Assembly (NCBI GenBank): GCA_017649565.1
Contig: JAGCGO010000005.1
Coordinates: 1 to 60,623 of the forward strand
Source of the DNA: Fibrobacter sp.
GTDB taxonomy: Bacteria > Fibrobacterota > Fibrobacteria > Fibrobacterales > Fibrobacteraceae
Length of the DNA stretch: 60,623 nt
Direction of reading: 5' to 3'
Translations under genes and position numbers: made by a program
Notes under the pieces: generated by a model
Told to the model about the DNA's origin: nothing
Seen by the model: the letters and a program-made list of their open reading frames with translations, nothing else
Databases searched by the model: none
Shown: positions 1 to 8,061 of the stretch, piece after piece
Numbering within the stretch: position 1 is the stretch's first letter
Layout of the letters: each line of letters begins with the position of its first letter

Positions 1-54
1 GCCGCTTGGCCGTTCGGCCTGATTGATATATGGACAAATAACAAAAGAGGGATC

Positions 55-273
55 ATGGCTCGCGAAATTCGAGAGACTCCGATTTTGTTCGGCGAGGACG
101 CTCGCCGGTTTTTAGCCCGTATGGAAGAGCGGCACCCGGAATCTCCGGAAGTTCGTGCCCGCCGACTGCGGAATTATGAACTTATGAAAAAGGCTTACGA
201 GCGCGGCATGGCAAAAATGCGTGAACGCGAAGCGGCCAACGGAGGAGTCGACCCTTGGTTCAGACAAGTATAG
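55..273 (+). CDS. Small putative antitoxin of a GNAT toxin pair
   Basis: A 72-residue, highly charged, mostly helical protein (Arg/Glu-rich, e.g. RRFLARMEERHPES) with an AGAGGG ribosome-binding site just before the ATG. I do not recognise the family. Its 3' end overlaps the next gene, a GNAT acetyltransferase, by 19 nt, so the two are translationally coupled. Small protein upstream of a roughly 180-residue GNAT enzyme is the usual layout of acetyltransferase toxin-antitoxin modules (TacT/AtaT type), although those antitoxins are normally ribbon-helix-helix DUF1778 proteins and this one shows no such motif. The antitoxin role is inference from position only. Confidence 0.6.
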   Translation: MAREIRETPILFGEDARRFLARMEERHPESPEVRARRLRNYELMKKAYERGMAKMREREAANGGVDPWFRQV

Positions 274-812
274 ATTTCAGTAATCTAGATTTCGTTCGAT
301 TAGATTCTACAAAGGCGATAAAGAAATTTGATTGCGGAGACGAAGACCTAAACGACTTCATTTTCAATCACGCAGCAGCCTTCCAAAAATACATGCTTGC
401 TGTAAGTTATGCCATTGCAGATTCCTTGACAGGAAAAGTCTACGCCTACTGTAGTCTTGCAAACGACAAAGTTGCCACAAGTGATTTCAAGGACATAACC
501 GAATTTAACCGTTTCCGCAAGAAACAAGGTTTTCCGAACGAAAAACGCCTAAAGAGCTATCCTGCAGTCAAGTTGTGCAGACTAGGCGTAGACACGACCG
601 TAAAAGGGCAACAAATTGGAACAACCGTCATAGACTACATCAAGTCAATGTTCACTTTGAACAATAAAACCGGCTGCCGCTTCTTGACAGTGGACGCTTA
701 TCTAAATGCAGTCCCTTTCTACGAAAAAAACGGTTTCCGGTTCATGAACATCAAAGACAACGATCCGCATACGCGGCTTATGTACTACGACTTGATGGAT
801 GTCGCGAACTAG
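255..812 (+). CDS. GNAT-family N-acetyltransferase, probable toxin
   Basis: A 185-residue GNAT protein. The acetyl-CoA-binding motif A is seen around residues 97-125 (CRLGVDTTVKGQQIGTTVI) and the C-terminal FYEKNGF element around 156-162 is typical of the fold. The start is a TTG at 255: a strong GGAGGAG lies 7 nt before it at 241-247, inside the end of the upstream gene. Family members with this size and gene order acetylate aminoacyl-tRNA and block translation, but other GNATs modify small molecules. It converges on the thioesterase gene. Toxin assignment is inference from synteny. Confidence 0.75.
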   Translation: MVQTSIDFSNLDFVRLDSTKAIKKFDCGDEDLNDFIFNHAAAFQKYMLAVSYAIADSLTGKVYAYCSLANDKVATSDFKDITEFNRFRKKQGFPNEKRLKSYPAVKLCRLGVDTTVKGQQIGTTVIDYIKSMFTLNNKTGCRFLTVDAYLNAVPFYEKNGFRFMNIKDNDPHTRLMYYDLMDVAN

Positions 813-819
813 GCGGGCC

Positions 820-1575
820 TTACATCATCCGCAGTTTCATTTCAAACACGGGACGGTCGGCCTCGTCGAGAATCCGCATGTAGGTCGCTCCGTTATGGTT
901 TGCGCGGAACACCCTCATGATCTGCCCTTCCTTCGATTCGCCCAGGTAATGAATTTCAAGGGCCGAGGGAATGCAGAGTTCCAAATCCGAAGCGCTGAAT
1001 ACATTCAATGCGAGCTTCACGTACTCGATGTTATTCATGTGGTGCGACATGTCGATATGCTGCGGCAATACCTTCTGCTGGTATATTTCCACATACTCTT
1101 CGGGTTTGACGTTGAAGCGGTCGAAATCATCGGTCATGAGCGCTTCCGGGAAACCTTCTGACGGGAAACCCACCGCCGAAAGGCGCAGCGGGCGGTGGCG
1201 ATCAAAGCTCAGGCAGCACATTTCCTGCTTCGCATAGATAATGGGCTCGCCGTCTACGGTCGTGATGACGGTATTTTCGTTGAGGCGGATGAGCTGGTTT
1301 TCTGTCGGGAACGACGTGGTCACAACCTTGTCGCGCCAGTACGGGCGCTTGAGAAACTTGATTTTCGTCTTGGATACGACCCAGAAGCCGCCCTTTTCCT
1401 TCACCGCAAAATTGTCCATCTTGAGCGCACCGAAATTTTCGGTAATGTTGTCCTGGACCATGAGCACGGTCTGCGCAAGGCCCATATTTCCAGACACATC
1501 GATGTAGGCCGAAGTAATCGTCCTCTGTTTCTGGAATACCAGCGGATTTTTCGCCAATGCATAAATATCAATCAT
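820..1575 (-). CDS. Acyl-ACP thioesterase (FatA/FatB-like)
   Basis: A 251-residue protein with two hot-dog halves, the architecture of bacterial acyl-ACP thioesterases that release free fatty acids from acyl carrier protein in the cytoplasm. The first half carries FWVVSKTKIKFLKRPYWRD and the second half HIDMSHHMNNIEYVKLAL, whose N/H-containing stretch matches the catalytic region of the family. There is no Shine-Dalgarno; instead TATATT lies 6 nt before the ATG, which suggests a leaderless transcript. It faces the GNAT gene head-on and is divergent from the symporter gene. Confidence 0.85.
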   Translation of the reverse strand: MIDIYALAKNPLVFQKQRTITSAYIDVSGNMGLAQTVLMVQDNITENFGALKMDNFAVKEKGGFWVVSKTKIKFLKRPYWRDKVVTTSFPTENQLIRLNENTVITTVDGEPIIYAKQEMCCLSFDRHRPLRLSAVGFPSEGFPEALMTDDFDRFNVKPEEYVEIYQQKVLPQHIDMSHHMNNIEYVKLALNVFSASDLELCIPSALEIHYLGESKEGQIMRVFRANHNGATYMRILDEADRPVFEMKLRMM

Positions 1576-1644
1576 GCTTTTAATATAAATTTTTTTCTAT
1601 TATTTTGCATTATCTAAAATACTCACCCTAACTAAGGGGTTTTT

Positions 1645-3078
1645 ATGGAAACGTTGAATTCCATTCTTAATACAATCGATGATTATGTGTGGGGAATCCC
1701 CCTGATTATCGTTATCCTGTTCGTGGGCATTTTGCTCACCAGCCGTCTCGGCGTGCTCCAGGTAACAAACCTCGGCAATGCCCTGCGTTACATGCTCCAC
1801 AGCGAAAAGGAAGGCGAAGGCGAAGTCTCTAGCTTTGCCGCGCTCTGCACCGCACTCGCAGCCACTGTCGGTACAGGTAACATCGTGGGTGTCGCGACCG
1901 CCATCGGTACGGGCGGCCCGGGAGCTCTCTTCTGGATGGAAGTCGCCGCCTTCTTCGGCATGGCGACCAAGTACGCCGAAGGTCTTCTCGCAGTGAAGTA
2001 CCGCAAAATCGACTCCGACGGCAAAGTGCTGGGCGGCCCCTTCTACTACATCGAAACGGGTATTAAGGAACGCTTCGGGCTCAACTTCAAGTGGCTCGCC
2101 ATCGTGTTCGCGGTATTCGGCGTGCTCGCGGGCATTCTCGGTATCGGCACCATCACGCAGGTGAACGGAATCACCTCGGCCGTCGCGACCATCATCCCGA
2201 CCGGCGAATTCGTGAACATCGGCGGCAACTCCGTCTCCATCTCTACGGCCATCGCGGGCCTGCTCTGTGCGGGCTTTACCGCCTGCGTCATCATCGGCGG
2301 CCTCAAGCGCATCGCGAAGGTTTCCCTCTACATCGTGCCGTTCATGGCCATCTTCTACATCATCTTCTGCATCCTGATTCTCGGCTTCAACTTCTCGAAG
2401 ATTTCCACTGCCATCGAGATCATCATCCAGGCGGCATTCAACCCGAGCGCCGTCACGGGTGGCGTCGTGGGCACCATCTTCATCGCCATGCAGAAGGGTA
2501 TCGCCCGCGGCATCTTCAGCAACGAAGCCGGCCTCGGTTCGGCACCCATCGCCGCTGCCGCCGCCAAGACCAAGGAACCTGTGCGTCAGGGCCTTGTGTG
2601 CATGACAGGCACGTTCATCGACACGATCATCATCTGCTCCATGACGGGCCTTGCCATCGTGGTCACTGGCGCTTGGACTCCGGAACTCGGGCTCCAGGGC
2701 GTGAACATCACCATGGAAGCATTCACCCGCGGACTTTCGAACCTCCCGGCAGGCGCCTGCATCGCCCCGGTCATCCTTACGGTCGCGCTCGTGTTCTTCG
2801 CGTTCACGACGATACTTGGCTGGGCCTACTATTCCGAACGTTGCCTGGAATACCTTATCGGCCGCGGCAAGAAAAAGGCCATCCTTGCCTACCGCTGGGT
2901 GTACGTGGCCGCCGTGTTCATCGGTCCCTACCTCACGGTGAGCGCCGTGTGGACAAGCGCCGACATCTTCAACGGGCTCATGGCATTCCCGAACCTCGTG
3001 GCACTTATTCTGCTGAGTGGTATCGTCGCCCGCGAGACGAAGAAATTCTTCGTCAAGCTCGAAAACGAAAAGAACTAG
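1645..3078 (+). CDS. Sodium:alanine/glycine symporter (AGCS family)
   Basis: A 477-residue integral membrane protein with about ten hydrophobic segments. The family signature is clear near residues 75-110 (AATVGTGNIVGVATAIGTGG, then GALFWMEVAAFFGMATKYAE), as is GIARGIFSNEAGLGSAPIAA near 290. AGCS carriers import alanine or glycine with Na+. An AAGGGG ribosome-binding site precedes the ATG. The stop overlaps by 4 nt the end of the convergent SAHH-like gene, so no terminator separates them. Substrate is inferred from family only. Confidence 0.92.
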   Translation: METLNSILNTIDDYVWGIPLIIVILFVGILLTSRLGVLQVTNLGNALRYMLHSEKEGEGEVSSFAALCTALAATVGTGNIVGVATAIGTGGPGALFWMEVAAFFGMATKYAEGLLAVKYRKIDSDGKVLGGPFYYIETGIKERFGLNFKWLAIVFAVFGVLAGILGIGTITQVNGITSAVATIIPTGEFVNIGGNSVSISTAIAGLLCAGFTACVIIGGLKRIAKVSLYIVPFMAIFYIIFCILILGFNFSKISTAIEIIIQAAFNPSAVTGGVVGTIFIAMQKGIARGIFSNEAGLGSAPIAAAAAKTKEPVRQGLVCMTGTFIDTIIICSMTGLAIVVTGAWTPELGLQGVNITMEAFTRGLSNLPAGACIAPVILTVALVFFAFTTILGWAYYSERCLEYLIGRGKKKAILAYRWVYVAAVFIGPYLTVSAVWTSADIFNGLMAFPNLVALILLSGIVARETKKFFVKLENEKN

Positions 3079-4235
3079 TCTTCGCTCGGCAACCCGCCGA
3101 GCATCTCGCCGATTTCAGGACCGATAACGCCGTCCTGCATCGTCACGCAGAGAATTTCCCGCTCGAGTTCCTCGGGCGGATTTTTTGTACCGTTCCAGCC
3201 GGTACCAGGTGTTGCGGCATCCGCCGCAGCCAAACATTCCCGCACGAGCAGCTCGCCCAGGGCGGCATGCAGCGCGAGCGACGCGTCGATATACTTGAGG
3301 TGCGTCGGCTCCTCCAAAATGAAGTTCAGCGTTTCCTTGTTGTTCAGCACGCGCTCCGGGGGAACGTCGGCGCCGAACTCATCTTCTACGCCCATGTTCG
3401 CAAGCACCGCACGCGATTCCAGGAACGCCTGCGTCAGCTCCGGCACGGCGAGCGCGTCCTTCACGCCCGTCGCCGTCACCACGAAATCCGCAGCCCGCAC
3501 AAGGGCCACGACCGCGCCCACGTCCTTGCAGTCCGTGACCTCCACGCCGTTCGCGTCGAGAAAGGCATTAGACCCAAAACTCGTGTCCGTCACCACCCGC
3601 ACGCACGCGCCCAGGCGCAGCAACTGCAAAACGATTCCCGTACCGACCTTGCCGCTACCAAAGACAACGCAGTTCTTGTTCTCGACATCCTTGTAGCCCA
3701 GCTCCGCCAGCGCGCGGATGTACCCCTCGCCCGTACCGAGCGAAGTCTCTATGCGCTTGACGATCCCCGAGTCCGCAACATAGACCGGCACCTCGGCATT
3801 TTCATAGAACTGCACCCCGGACCGGGTCAGTTCCACGAAGCCGATTCGCGGATGGCATTTCGCAAAGCAGCCCGCGCAGTCCAGAATCAAGTCAAAAAAC
3901 TCCCCCCTGTCCTCGGCCGCCAGCGCCTCTTCCGGGGTAATCACGGGAACACCCGCCGCCCCGAGCAGCTGGACAATCTTCTCGTCGTTGGCAAACGTGA
4001 GCCCCACCGAAAGTTCGGCACCGCCCGCCACCAGCGCGCGGTACTGCAGCAGCGTGTTCCTGAAAACGGGCGTGGCCACGAGCACCTTGAGCCCCCGGAA
4101 CGGCCGGGTCGAGCCCCACTGCCGCTCGTACACACGCAAGGCAGGGTACTCCTTCGGGGAGTACGCCGAATCGACAAAAGCAGAAACCAGGGATTGAAAA
4201 AGGTCAGGGGATTTCACAACCGCAAATATAGTCAA
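3075..4235 (-). CDS. SAH-hydrolase-like NAD-binding protein
   Basis: A 386-residue protein resembling adenosylhomocysteinase. The middle has ADSGIVKRIETSLGTGEGYI, matching the substrate/NAD hinge region of that family, followed by a Rossmann motif VVFGSGKVGTGIVLQLLRLG where true SAH hydrolases usually have GYGDVGKG. The C-terminal region contains LHAALGELLVRE. It is shorter than standard SAH hydrolase (about 430-470 residues) and the N-terminal substrate domain looks reduced. It may be a diverged SAHH-like oxidoreductase rather than the methyl-cycle enzyme. It converges on the symporter gene with a 4-nt overlap. Confidence 0.7.
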   Translation of the reverse strand: MTIFAVVKSPDLFQSLVSAFVDSAYSPKEYPALRVYERQWGSTRPFRGLKVLVATPVFRNTLLQYRALVAGGAELSVGLTFANDEKIVQLLGAAGVPVITPEEALAAEDRGEFFDLILDCAGCFAKCHPRIGFVELTRSGVQFYENAEVPVYVADSGIVKRIETSLGTGEGYIRALAELGYKDVENKNCVVFGSGKVGTGIVLQLLRLGACVRVVTDTSFGSNAFLDANGVEVTDCKDVGAVVALVRAADFVVTATGVKDALAVPELTQAFLESRAVLANMGVEDEFGADVPPERVLNNKETLNFILEEPTHLKYIDASLALHAALGELLVRECLAAADAATPGTGWNGTKNPPEELEREILCVTMQDGVIGPEIGEMLGGLPSED

Positions 4236-4366
4236 CGGGTCATTTTACGTCCGACTCGACATTTTTTCTGCCGTAACGAACGCATTTTTCCACTCTGTAA
4301 AATTTTGTAAACAGTTTTCTCTTTTTTTCCTTCATTTTTTCGCCATCTTCTTTCTCTTTTTTTACA

Positions 4367-4409
4367 GATGTTGCACCATACTACAACGGATTGAGAATCA
4401 TGCAACATC
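4367..4409. promoter_or_regulatory. Inverted repeat GATGTTGCA / TGCAACATC
   Basis: Perfect 9-bp inverted repeat, arms at 4367-4375 and 4401-4409, about 80-120 bp before the CE4 deacetylase start. The arms share the TGTTGCA core with the long palindrome at 26792-26819. Between it and the gene is a direct repeat of GAAATATATTA. An operator role is inference. Confidence 0.4.
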
Positions 4410-4486
4410 CCATGAAATATATTAGAAATATATTACTATACAGCACAACAGCCTAAATTCCACAAATTTGGGCAAAACAAAAAGGT

Positions 4487-5935
4487 ATGGTTATGGTTTA
4501 CAAAAAATTTTCCCTCTCTCCGGCACTGGCAATAGGCGCTTTCGGCCTGTTCGCGGCGACGTCCGTTTTCGCTCAGGATGTCGAGATTGGTACATGGGCA
4601 GGCTTCCGCAAGGCGGCAGTTTCTTTCACGTTTGACGACGGCGCACCAAGCCACGTGAGCGATGCAGGCCCGCTGTTCGACAAATATGGTTACAAGGCAA
4701 CCTTCAACCTGGTGGTGAACTGGAACCCCGACTGGAGCGGTTTCGGCAACATGGCCAAGAACGGCCACGAAATTGCAAGCCACAGTAATACGCACCCACA
4801 GAACATGAGCGGCGAAGAAGCATCTTCCAAGAGTTCCATCGCCAGCAAAATCCAGCAAAAGTACGGAGTCATCACACTCGCCTACCCGAACTGTAACGTT
4901 CCCAATGCACAAGAGGTTCTCAAGAACTACATCGTTGGACGAATCTGTAATTCCGGCAATAGCCAAGTGGGTAAAGACGGTCCGTCCAACTGGGCCCAAG
5001 TTCCAGCAATCATGACAGGTCCCAACGGCTCCAACGACTTTAAGGGACCCATGGGTTCCGTCGTCCAAAGCAACGGCTGGGTCTCGTTCCTCACGCACGG
5101 TTTCTCTGGCAAGAACAACGGCAACGCCACTTACTCGCCGACGGACATCGGCCTCATCGAAGATGCCCTCAAGTACGCCCAGCAGAACGACAAGGACATC
5201 TGGGTAGCCCCGATGGGCCACGTCGCCATGTACATCAAGGAACGCAAGTCCTCCAAGGCCGAAGCGTCCTCCAGCGGCGGCTCCATCACGGTCAAGTTGA
5301 CCCACAGCATTGCCGACAACATTTCCAAGTACGACTACCCGCTTTCTCTGCGTGTCAAGAGCGATATGGCCAAGCCCACTGTGAAACAGGGCGACGCTAC
5401 GCTTGAATCCAAGGTTGACGGCGGCTACATCTACTTCGATGCAGTTCCCAACGGTGGCGACATCGTGATCTCGGGTGACGGTGGCAGCACGCCGCCGACC
5501 GAATCCTCTTCCTCTGCCGGTCCCACTTCCGCTGCATCGTCCTCGTCGGATCAGGGCCAGAAGGTTTCTTCTTCCAGCCACCATCATGGCAGCCACCACG
5601 GCAGTTCCTCTTCCAGCAATGGCACCAACCCGGTAGCATCGTCTTCTTCGCAGAATCCGAACCCGGTTGCAGGTTCCAGCAGCTCCTCGCCGGAACAGTT
5701 TGCCGCTCTCGAAGCACGTGCATTTGATGCCAACCCCGCTTCGGCATACGTCGACGCAGCCGGTTACATCACCGTCATCAACGCCCAAGGCCAGAACATC
5801 ACCGTGTTCAACAGCCTCGGCCATGTCGTCCGCACCACCAAGGGCATCGGCTGCCTGCAGAAGGTGTACTCCGGTGCCAAGGGCGTGTACATCGTCCGCA
5901 TCGGCAACAAGGCCAAGACGGTCAGCATCAAGTAA
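4487..5935 (+). CDS. Secreted polysaccharide deacetylase (CE4/NodB domain)
   Basis: A 482-residue secreted protein. Residues 1-30 form a signal peptide ending near SVFA. The NodB domain follows, with the metal/catalytic motif TFDDGAPSH at about 48-56 and the zinc-binding SHSNTH near 99-104; later motifs include DIWVAPMGHV. A beta-rich domain covers about 265-330, then a Ser/His-rich linker (SSSSHHHGSHHGSSSSS), then a 75-residue C-terminal module ending VRIGNKAKTVSIK, like Fibrobacter and type IX-like sorting tails. Members remove acetyl groups from xylan, chitin or peptidoglycan; for Fibrobacter, plant xylan is the likely target. The ATG at 4493 is an alternative start. Confidence 0.88.
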   Translation: MVMVYKKFSLSPALAIGAFGLFAATSVFAQDVEIGTWAGFRKAAVSFTFDDGAPSHVSDAGPLFDKYGYKATFNLVVNWNPDWSGFGNMAKNGHEIASHSNTHPQNMSGEEASSKSSIASKIQQKYGVITLAYPNCNVPNAQEVLKNYIVGRICNSGNSQVGKDGPSNWAQVPAIMTGPNGSNDFKGPMGSVVQSNGWVSFLTHGFSGKNNGNATYSPTDIGLIEDALKYAQQNDKDIWVAPMGHVAMYIKERKSSKAEASSSGGSITVKLTHSIADNISKYDYPLSLRVKSDMAKPTVKQGDATLESKVDGGYIYFDAVPNGGDIVISGDGGSTPPTESSSSAGPTSAASSSSDQGQKVSSSSHHHGSHHGSSSSSNGTNPVASSSSQNPNPVAGSSSSSPEQFAALEARAFDANPASAYVDAAGYITVINAQGQNITVFNSLGHVVRTTKGIGCLQKVYSGAKGVYIVRIGNKAKTVSIK

Positions 5936-5960
5936 CTTAATACATCCTCTCTCCTAAAAT

Positions 5961-5993
5961 AAAAGGGAGCTCCTTTATGGAGCTCCTTTTTTA
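5961..5993 (+). terminator. Rho-independent terminator after the CE4 gene
   Basis: GGAGCTCC pairs with its own repeat across a TTTAT loop, extended by A/T pairs, and ends in a run of six T. It lies 26 bp past the deacetylase stop. Confidence 0.85.
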
Positions 5994-6026
5994 TTGGGCA
6001 GTCGGCCAGTGCCGAAACGGCGACGG

Positions 6027-7067
6027 CTAAGACTGGCCCAGTTCGTTCACGTGATCAAGGACGAGTTTCTGTGCGGCAGGACCGTACAGTACGGCACCAT
6101 AGCTTTCGCCATTCTTGCCAATGCGCTGTTCTGTCAGGATCCCGGCGGCAAGCCCCGCCTCCGTCGGATCGAAATGCGTCTTGCCGACAGCGTCCGTCTT
6201 CGATTCCAACAGTCCCTGCGCAACGAACCAGTCGCGGACACTCTTGAAGTACAGCTTCTCGATGTTGGCACCCGGAGCGAGCAGGTCGTTCAGGCGGCGT
6301 GCAATCTCGGTGACCGGCACGGGAGTCTCGTCTGCAGGGTACTTCGCCAGTTCGGCTTCCGTCAGGTGGAAGCGTTCCTTGACGACCTTACCGTCCTTGG
6401 GGGCGACATTCCCGGCAGTCTCTCCGGCAGCCTCCCTGGCCTGGTCCTGGGCCTGGTACTTGGCAAAGCGTTCGTTCGCCTGGGCAATGCAGGCCTGGAT
6501 GTTTTCCAGGATAAACCTCTGTGCAGCGGCATTGCACTTTGTGTACACCGCATGGTGTCCGCGGATGTCGGCCTCGGCCCGCACGAAACCCATCTCCTCG
6601 CCGCGCGGCGAAGGCAGGTTCATGTCCTTTCCCTTCTCGCCGGCCTCTTTCAGGAGCATTCCTTCACGGGTAAGGATCTCGGCCACGTCGGAATAAATCA
6701 GCGGAATCATGCCGCTGTCTTCGGGAATCAGCGAGTTCAGCCTGCGGACAACGCCGGACACGGAAACCGGTTCCTCGGTCACCTCGTAACGTCCCAGCAC
6801 CTCGGGGGTAAACGCAAGCTCGGCCGTCGCGAACTTCCGGGGCGCTCTAGCCTCGCGCTTGGAATTCTTTTTCGGGGCCTGCGGTTCGCGCTTGGGGCCA
6901 ATTTTCTGTTGCAAGTAATCTGCCACATAGGCAAGGCATTTGCTAATCCGTTCCTGCCTGCAGGAGTCGCCTTCCGGCAAAGTCTCTTCGTTTAAGGGAT
7001 TCACTCCGATGGAGAGTTTACGTATATACTGTTCCGCTCGTTCGAGTATTCTGGATTCAGCAGGCAT
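6027..7067 (-). CDS. Hypothetical protein with two related helical domains
   Basis: About 346 residues, family not recognised. There are two similar segments, one around EVLGRYEVTEEPVSVSGVVR and one around AELAKYPADETPVPVTEIAR, each followed by RLN and a LYF/LIYSDV...L..EG/QG.L stretch, so the protein looks like an internal duplication of a winged-helix-like unit. Basic linkers (KREPQAPKKNSKREARAPRK) precede the first. The start at 7067 is chosen because AGGA lies 9 nt upstream. The frame is open further upstream to 7205, but that stretch crosses a terminator of the preceding gene and is unlikely to be coding. No signal peptide. Confidence 0.65.
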   Translation of the reverse strand: MPAESRILERAEQYIRKLSIGVNPLNEETLPEGDSCRQERISKCLAYVADYLQQKIGPKREPQAPKKNSKREARAPRKFATAELAFTPEVLGRYEVTEEPVSVSGVVRRLNSLIPEDSGMIPLIYSDVAEILTREGMLLKEAGEKGKDMNLPSPRGEEMGFVRAEADIRGHHAVYTKCNAAAQRFILENIQACIAQANERFAKYQAQDQAREAAGETAGNVAPKDGKVVKERFHLTEAELAKYPADETPVPVTEIARRLNDLLAPGANIEKLYFKSVRDWFVAQGLLESKTDAVGKTHFDPTEAGLAAGILTEQRIGKNGESYGAVLYGPAAQKLVLDHVNELGQS

Positions 7068-7152
7068 CTTCATCATTCCTTTCTTGTTTCCACAACCCAA
7101 ACACCGTTCAATAATATACATCTTTTTTACGGAGCGGTATTTACACATAAAA

Positions 7153-7193
7153 TAAAAAATCCGGTAAAAGCCACTCAGGACCTTTACCGGATT
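7153..7193 (-). terminator. Terminator of the 28-residue peptide gene
   Basis: Perfect 11-bp stem (AATCCGGTAAA at 7158-7168 with TTTACCGGATT at 7183-7193). On the minus strand the stem runs straight into six T. It sits 31 bp past the stop of the small gene at 7224-7310. Confidence 0.85.
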
Positions 7194-7223
7194 CCTCTCT
7201 CGCATTTCGCGGAGTCTCAGATT

Positions 7224-7310
7224 CTATCCATAAATTAATCCGAGAACAGTCGCGAGCACAGCCAAGAAAACGATCTGTTTAACGAGCACTATCTTTTTCC
7301 TTGTATCCAT
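7224..7310 (-). CDS. 28-residue single-span membrane peptide
   Basis: An ORF of 28 codons starting MDTRKKIVLVKQ and continuing with a hydrophobic stretch (IVFLAVLATVLGLIYG) to the stop: a basic N-terminus followed by one likely membrane helix. A purine-rich AAAAAGGCGG lies about 8-16 nt before the ATG, and a strong terminator follows at once, so the unit looks like a complete monocistronic small gene rather than chance. It could be a small regulatory or toxin-like membrane peptide. I do not recognise it. Function is unknown. Confidence 0.5.
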   Translation of the reverse strand: MDTRKKIVLVKQIVFLAVLATVLGLIYG

Positions 7311-7430
7311 AGCCAACCGCCTTTTTGGAGGAGACACTTCTGTTCCCTATCAAAATACATACCCACACCGGAAGAAGGCGCCGGGTAAGCAAAAAAGCGT
7401 TGACATGTATTAAACACGTGATATAGCTTA

Positions 7431-7451
7431 ACTTTTTGACAGAAAAAGTTT
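7431..7451. repeat. AT-rich hairpin downstream of coaE
   Basis: AACTTTTT and AAAAAGTT form an 8-bp stem around GACAG, 9 bp past the coaE stop. It may end coaE transcription weakly; there is no clear T-run on the minus strand beyond the stem. Confidence 0.35.
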
Positions 7452-7459
7452 AATCTACA

Positions 7460-8047
7460 TCACACATTGCCCAATAATTCCGCAATTCGGGCCATTAACG
7501 AGGCCTCGTCGCCGACATTTTCGACGATACGGATATTGGGGTGCGAAGGCAGCGTGTTCGTACGCTGGGTCTCCATGCGGCGGCGGGCATCGTCTTCGGC
7601 AAGGCCGCGGGAGACAAGGCGCTGCAGGCGGACATCCTCGGGAGCCGTGACCACCCAGATTTCGTCCAGGATCTTGACAATCTCGGGGACCTTGTCCATC
7701 AGGGCCGCAGCAAAGAAGCGGGTTCCGCGTTCACTGGGGCGCTCCGGCTCCTCGAAAAAGTCGAGCACGGCCTGGGTCAAGTAAGGGTAAACCAGCGATT
7801 CCAGACGGCGGCGGGCGTCGTGGTCCCTGAAAATGAGATCGGCGAAGAACTCGCGGTTCACGCCGTCCTGCGTCAGGCAGTAGGGACCGAACGCGCAGCG
7901 GATTACGGAACGCAGGTCGGTCGACGTGCGGTAGAGCTCGTGCACGACCTCGTCGGCATCCATAAAGCGGAAACCGCGGTCACGCAGCAGCGAACCCACG
8001 AAAGACTTCCCCGATCCAATAGAACCAACGATACCTATCTTGCGCAT
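7460..8047 (-). CDS. coaE: Dephospho-CoA kinase
   Basis: A 195-residue P-loop kinase that phosphorylates dephospho-CoA in the last step of coenzyme A synthesis. Walker A is at residues 8-15 (GSIGSGKS), the substrate-binding FMDADEVVHELY follows at about 28-39, and the LID-like region has QRLVSRGLAEDDARRRMETQ near 142-161. Length fits the family. No Shine-Dalgarno is present; TATAGT lies 8 nt before the ATG, which suggests a leaderless message. The gene is only 14 bp downstream of the EamA transporter gene on the same strand, so it may also be reached from that promoter. Confidence 0.93.
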   Translation of the reverse strand: MRKIGIVGSIGSGKSFVGSLLRDRGFRFMDADEVVHELYRTSTDLRSVIRCAFGPYCLTQDGVNREFFADLIFRDHDARRRLESLVYPYLTQAVLDFFEEPERPSERGTRFFAAALMDKVPEIVKILDEIWVVTAPEDVRLQRLVSRGLAEDDARRRMETQRTNTLPSHPNIRIVENVGDEASLMARIAELLGNV

Positions 8048-8061
8048 ACTATTAAACTATA

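Noticed and set aside
2091..4310. Long plus-strand frame rich in Arg, His and Pro across the symporter and SAHH-like genes
   Set aside because: It is antisense to one real gene and out of frame with the other; composition is that of a GC-rich shadow frame and there is no ribosome-binding site.
4436..5824. Minus-strand 462-codon frame opposite the CE4 gene
   Set aside because: The plus strand encodes a complete secreted deacetylase with motifs and terminator; the antisense frame is Val/Gly/Arg-rich without any domain.
7068..7205. N-terminal extension of the hypothetical gene at 6027-7067
   Set aside because: It would translate the terminator of the 28-residue gene, and a well-spaced AGGA supports the internal start.
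7402..7429. TTGACA and TATAGC on the plus strand as a promoter
   Set aside because: Spacing is acceptable but it would only make RNA antisense to coaE; no plus-strand gene follows. It remains a possible antisense promoter but evidence is thin.
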